Positions 33,401 to 43,749 of a stretch of 64,000 bases of DNA are shown here, in pieces (position 1 is the stretch's first letter; each line of letters opens with the position of its first letter). Both the position numbers and the translations under genes were made by a program. The stretch lies in the NCBI GenBank assembly GCA_003013855.2, contig ML058392.1, positions 2,521,529 to 2,585,528 on the forward strand, read 5' to 3'. Source of the DNA: Liriodendron chinense (taxonomy: Eukaryota > Streptophyta > Magnoliopsida > Magnoliales > Magnoliaceae). The notes beneath the pieces were generated by a model. That model searched no databases, had not been told where the DNA came from, and worked only from the letters and a program-made list of their open reading frames with translations.

Positions 33401-36339
33401 ACTCCTTTGTGCGGTTATACCCAACCACGGGTCCACCTTGTTATGCATGTGTTCTATCCACGTCAGCTATTGGCCTCCATGGTGCGATATGTATGTCGGC
33501 CATCCTTAAGGACCGCCTTAATTTTGTGCTTAATCCAAACCATCCAAATAAATGGACCCTAGCATGTTATGTACAGGATGGCCCTTGGGACCACCTTAGT
33601 GTGTGTGTTTGGATGACCGCATTGTCCATCCCGTAGATCCACCTTGATGATTAGTTGTGTAAACCCTTATTGAAAGGTCATCCTTATAGTTTGCTTGATC
33701 CAAGTCACAGGGCTACCTTCTTAAACTCACCCTGTTGAACCGTCTTGTCAATTCACCTTGTTAACTCACCATGTTGACCCGCCTTGTCAACCTACCTTAT
33801 TGACTCACCTTGTTGACTCACCATGTTGATTGATCTTGGTAACTCAGCTTGTATACTCATATGACTCACCCCTTCTACCCTTCTACCCAACTATTAAAGA
33901 CTACCATATTGTGTATATCTCATCCACACCGTCCATTTACCTATAGGACGAGTATGGGGCTCATCCTCGACGTTCGTACGTCATCTAGGCCATCCATTAT
34001 ATGGAGCCTATCTTGTAGTATGAGGTTAGACCTGTCGTCTCTTTTGGACCTCATCGTATTGATCATCTGTCTCAGATTTCCCTACCATTTATGATTCTCT
34101 GTCATAACCTGTCTATCTTTCAATCCGTTCTATAATATTCCTTTTATGGACCATTATTGTGTTTATCCCAACTGTACTACAGGATTATGGGTCTCGGCAT
34201 GATTTTGGGTATTCTACTCTTACCGCTCAAGTAGGCTCTACCTTTGATGTGTCGGTAGTGTTTTCAATCAATTTCTTTCCATTTGGGTTATCTAAATGTT
34301 GAAGGTTAATCCACACCGTTCAGTTGTTGGACCATCTGTGTTGTTGTATACCATCCATTTAGAGTCTTATCTCTTTATGTTTCTTTGTATTATAAGTGAA
34401 TTATCTTTTATGCTATTTTTAGTATGTCTGTTGCCACACGTAGTGTTATTTGGAATACTCATATGTGATCTTTATACTATATGCTTCGACGATCACCATG
34501 CATGTGTAATGAGTATGCATCCCGAATCACCATTGTTAGTTGGGGACCACTAGGGCATAAACGCATTCATAAAGCATTCGAGATGTAGTTGCGCAAACGT
34601 AATTCATGTGCTCTCTATCGCAAACCTCTCCAATAGGTATGGGACTATTCGAGGACAGGAATCTATCATCCTGACTTACACTGTATGGTAGGAATAGCTT
34701 AGCATACCTTGTAGCCCTTGGTGCGAGATTCCCTGGCTAGCGACATCCCGCACTATGACTCGATCATTCATATGTGTCCCCTCATCTTAATGATATCTCA
34801 AATAGGTTGGACTAGATTGATTTATAGCCATCGTGGTAGATGAACTACTTGTTGGCACTCATACTGTATACTTGACTCATGCATCATGAATGCTTGGCTC
34901 ATCTGATTGTCTTGTATCAACCGGCCATATCGGTCGTGATTGTCGTGCAGTTCATTACCAGCTGACGGTGACATTGTGTTTGAGACCTTATAGTTTTATG
35001 GTGCTCTTTGGAGACTTGCACGGGCATGTCGTCCCACGTTTGTATGCATGGTTGCATTTCGCACCGTCTGCTTGTGCCGCATATAGCATGGTTACTACGT
35101 TGCAACCACAGCTCCATCGTGGTTTGCAGAACACCGGAAATATGTGATCTTTAAACTGGATGCCAAAGATGTCCCTGGGTGAAAGTCCCTGATCCCGTTG
35201 GTACCAAGGTGGGTGCTCCATTCAAGGACCGGGTGGTTTAATCATACACCAGTATGCCGAATACCAAACGGCGGTGTTATCCACTGCACGTGGTCAGTTT
35301 GGAAGGAGGTCTAACCTAACCTGCCGGAAGAGTGTTGGCAAAGGGGGTTGAGTTTGACCAGCTGTGAGTAGGTCCGCTATTGCACCAGATAGGCTTTGGC
35401 ATTCTACTGGTGAGTAGTGAGGTCTGTGAGACCCCGGTGATGTTCCGTTTCAGAGATGGTATTGATATCAGTGATGTGACTGATGTTCTGTATGGTGTGG
35501 GACGGACCTGATGTGGGCGGGTGTGACGTGGGCGAGGCTGTAAGCCTGGGCGAGCTACCACACTGGGCGAGCTACCAGTTCCGAGTCCTGCATTGCTTAC
35601 GTGACTGCGTTATGACTGTTCGCATCTGGACCACTGTACTGAGATGTGGTGATTTGCATACATGCATTGGATCATTGTATGTGACATTAGGCCCTATAGG
35701 CCATTGCATAGTAAGAGTATATAGCCTTGGTAGGCTAGTTACCTGTATTGCACGCTTGCATAGCCATGGTAGGCTAGTTATCTATATTGCATGCTTGCAT
35801 AGCCGTGGTAGGCTAGTTATTCATATCACATGATCGTGTAGCCTAATTGGGCTAAGTTTTGGTTTAGTCTTCTCATCATGCTTTACTGCTTACTCTGATA
35901 TTTATCATTTTTCTCATACGCATTGTGCACGCACACACGCACTCACGAAGCTTCGTTTGAAGCTTATGCGCGTTTGTTACGCTGCAGGTTCTACCAGAGT
36001 ATATCAGCAACGCTGAGTTGGAGTTTGTAGTGCAGTAGCAGGAGGTGCCGAAGTGTGCACAGTTTTTATATTTACGCATTGTATATTTACTTTCCAGTAC
36101 TGTATATAAACAAAATGATTTAGTGGAATTATTGTGTTTGTCTTTGATGGTACTCATATTGTGATGCTCATGTTTTCAAAAAAAAAAAAATTTCAGACCC
36201 TAAAATCCTCCTTGTGGTATCCCAGGATCGGAACCTGACGTGTAGGGTTAGGATCCGAGATCGGGGTACTACGGAGGCTACCACCTCTGAATTCGGGTTA
36301 CAGCGAATGGACGTCGAGAACCGAATTTGGGGCGTGACA
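29905..36339 (+). repeat. 3' LTR (6,435 bp) of the Del-like element
   Basis: Nearly identical to 22561-28975. The extra length comes mainly from a longer GA run (30394-30433) and longer A runs (for example near 31717 and 32122). Single-base differences that I saw lie near 30051, 31637, 32458, 34222, 34298 and 35312. Confidence 0.93.
30394..30433. repeat. (GA)n microsatellite in the 3' LTR
   Basis: About 20 GA units, versus about 10 at the matching place in the 5' LTR (23052-23072). This is length change since insertion. Confidence 0.9.
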
Positions 36340-36344
36340 CTCTT
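36340..36344. other. Target site duplication of the Del-like element, right copy (CTCTT)
   Basis: Identical to 22556-22560. Beyond it the Athila A frame resumes. Confidence 0.95.
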
Positions 36345-37469
36345 CGAGGTAAACATGCTCGAATCCTTTAAAGAAGAGAAGCTCCTCCAACTTGAACCAC
36401 TAGAAAATTTAGAGACATGCTTGGCACATTTTGAAGATTCCAAAAACCCTATTATTAGGGACATTGTGCAAGCATTGAGTAGTGAGAAACTGGTAGTTGA
36501 TACTAGCCAGTGGAGGCCTCATTTTGAAAGATTGCCACCGACCACACCAAAGCCTCTACCGTCTAATATCAAACCACCGAAGCTTGACCTTAAACCTTTG
36601 CCATCCAAGCTGAAATATGTATATTTTGGTTAAGAAGAAACATTCCCAGTTATTATAGCCTCTCACCTAGGAAAAGACCAAGAGCTCAAGTGGATTGAGC
36701 TACTCAAAGAACAAAAGGGAGCCATAGGTTGGACAATAGGGAGCCTTAAAGGGATAGACTCTTTGGTTTTTACTCACCATATACACATCGAGGAAAATGC
36801 AAAAACCACTAGACAACCTTAAAGGAGGCTAAATCCAAATATGATGGAGGTTGTTAAAACCGAGGTGTTAAAGCTACTAGATGTGGGTATCATCTACCCC
36901 ATCTTGGATAGCCAATGAGTGAGTCCTACCCAAGTTGTCCCTAAGAAGTCCGATATTACCATTGTAAAGAATGCCAACAACGATCTTATACCGACTAGAG
37001 TGACCATCGGTTGTCATATGTGCATAGATTATCGGATGCTAAACACGGTCACTAGGAAGGACCACTTCCCTCTCCCATTTATGGATCAAATATTGGAGAG
37101 TTTAGCGGGTTACTCCTATTATTGTTTCCTCGATGGCTATTCCGGCTACAACCAAATTGAGATAGCCCCGGAAGACCAAGAGATGACTACCTTTACATGC
37201 CCATTTGACACATTTGCATACCGAAGGATACCATTCGAACTATGTAATGCACCCGCCACATTCCAACGATGCATGTTGAGTATTTTCTCAGACATGGTGG
37301 GTGAATTTCTCGAGGTATTCATAGATAATTTTTCTATTTTTTGTTGTACTTTTGATGAGTGCCTTAATCACTAGAAGTTGGTATTGACAAGGTGCAAGGA
37401 AAAGAAACTTGTCTTAAACTGGGAAAAGTGTCATTTTATAGTACAAAGAAGAATAATCCTTGGACATAT
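36345..37469 (+). pseudogene. pol: pol of Athila element A: pre-RT and reverse transcriptase, degenerate
   Basis: The frame continues from before the Del-like insertion with VNMLESFKEEKLLQLEPLEN, then LDLKPLPSKLKYVYFG. A stop follows, then the RT core at 36919-37374: CIDYRMLNTVTRKDHFPLPF, FLDGYSGYNQIEIA, RRIPFELCNAPATFQRCM. The catalytic site reads FIDN where the family has F(M/L)DD, so one of the two metal-binding aspartates is lost. Stops occur near 36631, 36820, 36918 and 37373. At 37469 it is cut by the solo LTR and resumes for about 20 bases at 39064. Confidence 0.85.
37465..37469. other. Target site duplication of the solo LTR, left copy (CATAT)
   Basis: CATAT at 37465-37469 and again at 39059-39063 flank the solo LTR exactly. 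Confidence 0.92.
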
Positions 37470-39058
37470 TGTTGAGCTCTTAATTGTGCATATTCTAACC
37501 CCAATTCATCACTCATTGTGCAAGGTTTGTATGGTTTGTAGGCTAATCCAATGCATGTTTTGTGACTACAGGACTGAGAGTGAACTCCACTCAATTGAAG
37601 ACAAAAAGGGTTCATTTGGCATCATTCTAATGAAGATTATTTGATGATCAAAGAAGAAAAGAAGAGAGAAAGTGAAAGAAAGAAGCAAGGAAAGAAAAGA
37701 AAAAGAAGAAAAAGAACTTAGAAGATTGTCCGACCGGTCATGACCGGTCGGCCAAGGGAGCCAGACCGGTCAGCGACCGGTCAGCCATGCATGTTGGAAC
37801 CTCAATGAACAAGGCCGACCTGGTCATGACCGGTCGGCCATGGCTGCTGTAATACAAGAGAAAACGTCCGACCGGTCTTGACCGGTCGGATAGGTTTGCT
37901 GGACTGATGTTCTACCAGGCCGACCGGTCGCTGGAGTGATGGTTTATTGAGGCCGACCGGTCGTGACCGGTCGGCTGCGCGAAAGAAGTTAGAAACTTCT
38001 AATTTCATCCCGATTTTCTCTGCGCTGCGTAAGTATTACGCAAGTTCTCGATTATTCCGAAGTTGTGAAGCCTCCAGGCTATAAAAAGACACCTAGGGAT
38101 TGTTCCTAGGGCATCCTAGAAGGATTCAAGCGAGGTTGGAGACTGTGGAAGTGGAGATTGGAGTTTCACAACTCCTTTTGGTTTGCTTTGCTGTTTTCAT
38201 GCTTTTTGTAGTTGTTTCATGTTTCCTTGGATCATGAGCAGCTAAACCTCTTAGCTAGGGCTAAGAGGTGAAGCTTGTAGTGAATCTAAGATGTTTTGAT
38301 TCGTAGTTAAGTGGTTTTCAGTTTGGAATTCATGATTATGAACTAAGGATTTGAAGTTTATACAAGTTTTTAAGTAATTTTTCTTAGTCTTGTGATGACT
38401 CATGGATGTTTGGATGAATTACTTAGCTTCTTAATTCGTTTGCAACGGTCTAGACCTGTATGATCTGAGGAATCGGAGTGCGCTCTAGTACTAAGCTCTT
38501 CATAAAGGGACTTCATACCAAAGTTCTATTTTTCTGTTTTTCTGGAATAAGTATGGACTGTGCATGTGATTTGAATCCAGTTCAAATCCTGATCTAGCCT
38601 TGTCCTGTGAGAGGACTTGAGGATGGTTATGATTGAGAACTGGACCTATAGGAAAGGGGAATGACCTATGCAATTGAGCATGCTCAGCTCAGCCTATATT
38701 GAGTGAATCTTATGCACAGAACTTACATATTACAGACTGTTTGGTTTAACAGCTCTATCATCCGACTAGATAAACTTGAATGTCGACTCTAGTTGAGAGA
38801 ATAAGAAACCACAGCGAATTGAACATCAAGGATTGCTACAAGTGGATCCTTGAACCCCTAGTGCCTTCTTATAATTAATTACTTTCGATTTAATTCAGCT
38901 TTTGTTACTCATATCAATTTCATACCAAAATCTGATTAGTAGATTTAAATAGACACTTGTGGATGAGTTTGTGAAATTCTACATAAGTCCCTGTGGATCG
39001 ACCTCGGTCTTACCGAGTTTATTACTACATCGCAACCCTACACTTGGGGAGGCGAACA
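37470..39058 (+). mobile_element. Solo Athila LTR, same family as element C
   Basis: TGTTGAGCTCTTAATTGTGC ... ACACTTGGGGAGGCGAACA, 1,589 bp, close to the 1,590 bp of C's LTRs and of very similar sequence. There is no interior and no second LTR, and the five-base duplication is perfect. It therefore formed by recombination between the two LTRs of one inserted element. It sits in the RT gene of element A. GACCGGTC motifs are at 37727-37980 and TATAAAAA is at 38080. Confidence 0.93.
37727..37980. repeat. GACCGGTC palindrome cluster in the solo LTR
   Basis: Five paired GACCGGTC sites. In several, two half-sites flank AT or TT and form a perfect or near-perfect palindrome of about 22 bp. The cluster ends 100 bp before the TATA box. 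Confidence 0.85.
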
Positions 39059-39063
39059 CATAT
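39059..39063. other. Target site duplication of the solo LTR, right copy (CATAT)
   Basis: Matches 37465-37469. The following bases resume the RT frame of element A (ISSNGIE). Confidence 0.92.
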
Positions 39064-39085
39064 CATCTCGTCCAATGGAATAGAG

Positions 39086-41109
39086 GAATAGCCCTTTTTT
39101 CATGTACCAAATCCTTTTCCAGAGATCCTTCGGAAACTTCTTTCCGTGTCCGCACTGGGTCATAACTTCTTCGTGGACTTGTTAATTGTTTATTGGATCC
39201 CAAAGTCATTATATCTATTTCTTTAGCATCTTTTAAAGGGGAACTACCGAACTTTTTAGTCAACTTCACAATGGTTATTTACAACTCTCCTGGAATTGCC
39301 TAACCAAAACTTTTAATAACAATTGAAAAGTATTCAGTAATTTTATCTCTCAGGAATAACTTGTCCTTGAAGATGGTTGTTTGTATGCATTCTTTTACCA
39401 TAGTAGCTTCTGATACGGGCAATGAGAGGTAACAAGAGCTTACATTCCACCACATATGAACAAAGTCTAGCACATCCTCTCTTGGATGTTGAATGGTTCG
39501 TCTTGGCTGTGTCTCCAAAACTCGAGTATTATACTTATAAAATCGGAGGATGAACGCTTCTTTCATCTCTTCCCACAAATGGAATTGTCTTACCGGCAAA
39601 GATAAGTACCAAGTCATTTCTCTGCTTGAAGTGAATAATGAGTACACAAAATTTCTCACTAGGTAATTCTCGGAGACATTTGCTCTGAAAAATGCTACTT
39701 CTTCGTAAGTCACCAGATGTTCCAACGATGATTGTTCCCCTTCTCTATAAAGCATAAACTTCGGGAGTTCCAGAACCATGTTCTATCGTTATGGATTTTG
39801 TCTTTTCAAATGGTCATGATAATGTCAAAACCAATAACTGTTGCACCCATTTTGCATGTGCTTCATTGAAGACATGAACTGTAGAGTGTGTATTATAGGA
39901 AATTGACCCCATAGTCATTGCTTCTTTCATAAGACTAAAAAGTGTATAGGGCTCATCTCTTACTCCAATATGCATCTTCATACTCTTAGTGTAAATTCTG
40001 CTATTTGAAACTTTGAGCATTCAAGCAGTATATAAGAACCGTAAACAATGTTCCTCCATTTCAAAACATATCTGTAGGGGCAGTCTTCAATGTTAGCTTC
40101 CCATTGTACTAATTCTGTCAACAGAACTACTTTTATTGTTATGAAGAATCGCAACAGGAATAAATCACATATTTGCTTCCAACTTGTCACCCCTTCCATG
40201 ACTCCTATATCAAACCATAACTTGGATAGACCAATCAGGGACTTACGAAACTTCTCTATCAAATACCTTTCACTGGAGTCATGCGATTACTTTGCCTTAT
40301 GTATCACAATAAATGATCCACAGGAGACTTAATCCCAGAAAACAAAGTCATTTCAGTGTTCGAGGTCTTTTTAGCTCTGTGACACTTAGAAGAATGATGA
40401 GCATTGACCCAGCATTGTTTCTATTCTCTTTTGTCGGTGGTTGTCCAAAGCTATTGATATAGTCATACTTTGGACAACAACTCTTTCTGAAAACTTTTTC
40501 GCTGGTTTCTTTTTCTTTGAACCGTCTTTTCTTTCTTTGTGAAGTTCCGATATTTCTCCAAAAACATCTTTAGAACTTCTTTTGTAATACATTCCCTTTC
40601 GTTTCTATAGATTTCTCTTAGGAAGAATTCCCCAAGTGTAATCTTTCTAAACATTCTTCGTTTTGCATAACTTTCCAATCCGTCCGCTTTCTTCTTTTTC
40701 CGTTGCTCAGCTTTTGCATTTTTCACATTATGTAACCATTTAAAAAAATTACAGTGATTCTCTGCGCACATAATCGTTGTCGTTGCCTTAGTGACTCCTC
40801 TTATTCATGCTTCTTTGTAAGTCGCTGATAGTTCTTCGTGCTCTTCTTACTCATACTTGTCACCCAAGGCCTACTTGGTTCTCCGCTTCCATTCTCAACC
40901 TCTAAATCAAGAGACTTCAGAGGGAGTATGAAAGGCAATAATTTCGGTGCTAGATTGAAAGGCACTCTTACCATGTAATTTTCGTTCTTCGCAAACACTA
41001 TATTTGCGATCGCCTTCTTTCCACTATCATCATCCTTCCCTATAACAATCTCACATCTATCAATCATCTTCTGGAGTATGCTCTTGATGGTATAATATCT
41101 TTTGGTCGA
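39086..41109 (-). pseudogene. Element E (part 1): decayed gag-like frames of a minus-strand Ty3 element
   Basis: Several broken minus frames follow one another. 41067-40801 (IVIGKDDDSGKKAIANIVF, MVRVPFNLAPKLLPFILP) is preceded by YTIKSILQKMID, which resembles the region after a gag knuckle. 40771-40386 is very K/R/E-rich. 40262-39978 contains WKQICDLFLLRFF. 39779-39300 contains FHLWEEMKEAFILRFYKYNTR and DVLDFVHMWWN, the 'W..L...F..RF' pattern of Retrotrans_gag. The order is odd, because gag-core-like pieces lie downstream of the post-knuckle piece. I cannot name the lineage. The left edge is an abrupt junction with element A. The right edge is the target duplication of B (GTCGA, 41105-41109). 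Confidence 0.5.
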
Positions 41110-42589
41110 TGCTCGCTCACCTCAAGTGCAAGGCTGCGATGTAGTAATAAATCTCAGTAAGACCGAGGTCGATCCACAAGGAATTGAGTAAACCAATTCT
41201 AATTATTCTAGCAACTTCAAATTCAATTAATTTAGAAGTTCAAATTCATAAACTAACTTAAAACAGTAAATTAGTAAAAATCTGTAATTTAAACTGGAAC
41301 TAAGGCCTCAAGGATCCACTTGTGGTAGCCCCTATGTGAATTCATTCATTCAAGCATAACACAACTAGAAATGAAGTTCTATGAAGATATAGCATTCAAA
41401 GACAAACAATTCCCACTTAAGTTGAAAAATAAGATTCTAGTCTTAATGAAGCACATAGAAGTTAAATATGTAACCTTCGAAGTGACAACCATGCCAATGG
41501 ACTAAGTATAGCTCAAGGGTTACTACAATTCGAATCTAAACAAACCAATCATGATAATTTAAGAGAATTGCAAGGAACCCATCTCCGAAGCACATGAACT
41601 CTCATAAAACATAAAAAAAATACCAACTTTTATTCAAACTAGAACTTAAAATTCAACTTAAAGTAAAATACTTGAATTAAAATGAATTCAACATGATTAT
41701 TACCCACAAGCTTCACCTCTTAGCCTTAGCTAAGAGGCTCTAGCCGAGCATTATCATGCTTCAACTAAAAACAATAAAAAAAACTAATTAAAAGCATAAG
41801 AAAACTAGAAAAATCCTAATTGGAGGGGTTGCGAACACTCCACGATGCTCTCTTTCAATTCCCATGAACTTAGAATTCTTCTAGGATACCTCAGGAACGT
41901 GCTAGAGGTTCTCTTTTATAGCAAAAGATGGCCACCGACTTGAAATCTTCTGGAATTGCGTAACTCCTTACGCAGCTGTGCAGACAGGCTCGATTGATCA
42001 GAGCTCCCTCTGATTGATCGGACTATGATATTCGATTGATCAGATAACGATCCGATTGATCGTAAAAGTGTCCAAAGAGTTGTTATTTCTGTCGCTATTT
42101 TCGATTGATCGGACATGATTCCGATTGATCGAAAACCTCTGATCAATTGATTGGAGATCCTCCGATTAATCGAAATTATGTCCAGTGAGATATTCAAAAT
42201 TCAGTTTTTCTGGTAAGTCCGATGGTGGTCCGATTGATTGGAGATCCATCGAAACATCCTTCGATTGATCGGGGACCTATCGGCAATCCATCGGAGCTTG
42301 CTGTTTCTTCATTCTTTTCTACATTTTCTTTGGACTTTCTTCGTTTCATTTCTTTCCTTCCTTGACTCTTCAATGACCCTTTTAAGTGTCCTTTAACATC
42401 CAAATGGTGAGGTCTCTCTCCTTTTCCCTTTTTGTTCTTCAGTGTATTCAACGTGACGTATTTAGCATATGAAACCTCTCTCTCCTTCCTATAACACAAA
42501 ACACATATCATTTTAGTCTTTTAAACCTGTAAACTATGCATAATGTGTGACGAATTGGGGTTAGATACTGCACAATTCATAGCTCAACA
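41110..42589 (-). repeat. 3' LTR of Athila element B
   Basis: In the plus sense it runs TGCTCGCTCACC...ATAGCTCAACA, 1,480 bp. The normal first bases TGTTCG have changed to TGCTCG. It has the same plan as A and C (conserved 'GACCGAGGTCGATCCACA' near one end, TATAAAAG on the minus strand at 41913-41920). Its motif cluster, however, is built from CGATTGATCGGA (41990-42290), not GACCGGTC. Confidence 0.88.
41990..42290. repeat. CGATTGATCGGA motif cluster in B's 3' LTR
   Basis: About a dozen copies of (C)CGATTGATCG(G/A)A or variants. Each contains CGAT and ATCG arms. It occupies the place held by GACCGGTC in A and C, about 75 bp upstream of the TATA box in the LTR's sense. Confidence 0.85.
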
Positions 42590-43749
42590 CACCTCTCAAC
42601 CAGCATTTTGTTAATCCTGAGCAAAACAAGCGTGAAACAATCCCTTTCTCTGAAACTCAACACTCTCTTGGAAACTATGGTTCTATAAACTTTAAGACAT
42701 AAGTGCAAAGTTCGAAAAAACTAAATAATAAGAAATTGAAGTCCTAAACTTTTTAAACATAACAAGTATTCACATAGAATCCCCACTGATTTATTGACAA
42801 ATAGAAGAATCCAAACATGTATGGTCTAGTGTGCATTGTGCATATTCATCTCATGACTTTTCAGGATTACCTTCTTTATAAATAAGCTAAACCAAAGATC
42901 TAAGAATGTATAGATCAACCAATTGCCTATGACAGGAATTTGCCTTACCGTTCCTTTGACGGCTTTCACACTACTTCCTATTTCCAGCTTTGGTTACGAG
43001 TAGACCATCCTCTGGTTGGTAATAGGTAGCCTTTTTCGAATTTTTTCATAAATATTCAATAAATATTCGTACTTTCTTTCTCCATTCTCTTTTCTTTTGT
43101 TTTTCTTTTCTTTTCTTTTCGTCATGTATTAGATAGGATTTATATCTTTCGTTCTTTTCTCTTATTTTCACTTGAACAAGGATGGACAAAGTACCCCGGC
43201 TTGGTTCCTAAACACTTCAAATCTTCAGTCTCACCCATCTACAAGTCTAGTAATCCCTTCAAATCATGAGAATCGTGTAATGTCGACTAGACTTAAAAGT
43301 GTTCAAATGTTCTATCGATCATATAAATAGGCAGATTCATATGTAAGACATCATATTTAAGTTAATTTAGAGATTTCAAAATCATATCAGTTCATCTTTC
43401 ATCCTTTCATACTCATGACATCTCAAGTGCATAAAATCAAAGTTTTCAAAAGAGTTTTGAAGTTTCAGAAATTGAAAATGTTCTACCAACTTTGCTCGAA
43501 ATGTCCACAAACTGCTAGATGAGGAATCTGATCTCACCCCCAATTAAATCTTGCATTGTCCTCAATGTATAAAGATATGCAATGAGCATGAACATGAGAG
43601 CAATGGTAAAATAAAAGAGAGTGAGAACGAGAGTACCTAAGAGAGTCAATCATGGAAGTTTACCTCTGGTATCAAAATCTACTAAAGCAATTAAAAAAAG
43701 AAAAACAAACTAAACCTAAACTACTCTATAACTTCGCAAGACTAGGAGA
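42590..43749. other. 3' non-coding region of element B
   Basis: It begins with the polypurine tract (minus sense ..GGTTGAGAGGTG next to the LTR). It contains the conserved string 'GACAGGAATTTGCCTTACC...GGTTACGAGTAGACCATCC', shared with C at about 47765-47850. No envelope-like ORF is present. Confidence 0.7.

Larger units (their letters stand above)
22561..36339 (+). mobile_element. Complete Del/Tekay-like non-autonomous element with 6.4-kb LTRs
   Basis: Two near-identical LTRs, 6,415 and 6,435 bp, both TGTAAG...GTGACA, flank a 929-bp interior. It has a perfect CTCTT duplication, a tRNA-Met-type primer site and a polypurine tract. The only coding sequence is a 164-aa protein with two CCHC knuckles; protease, reverse transcriptase, RNase H and integrase are all absent. 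It must be moved by proteins from another element. By eye the LTRs differ at about seven single bases plus lengths of A and GA runs, so the insertion is recent. The Del/Tekay assignment rests on the LTR start TGTAAGACCCG, the LTR length and the primer site. Confidence 0.93.
18564..39085 (+). mobile_element. Athila-type Ty3 element A, interrupted twice and truncated
   Basis: The 5' LTR (18564-20006) is followed by an Athila primer site and degenerate gag, protease and pol on the plus strand. The interior is split by the Del-like element (22561-36339) and by a solo LTR (37470-39058). After the solo LTR only about 20 bases of A remain (they encode ISSNGIE, the next residues of reverse transcriptase). 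The sequence then becomes element E at about 39086. Integrase and the 3' LTR are absent. It lies in copia gag. The five bases before it are CCTTT, but no partner remains. Confidence 0.85.
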
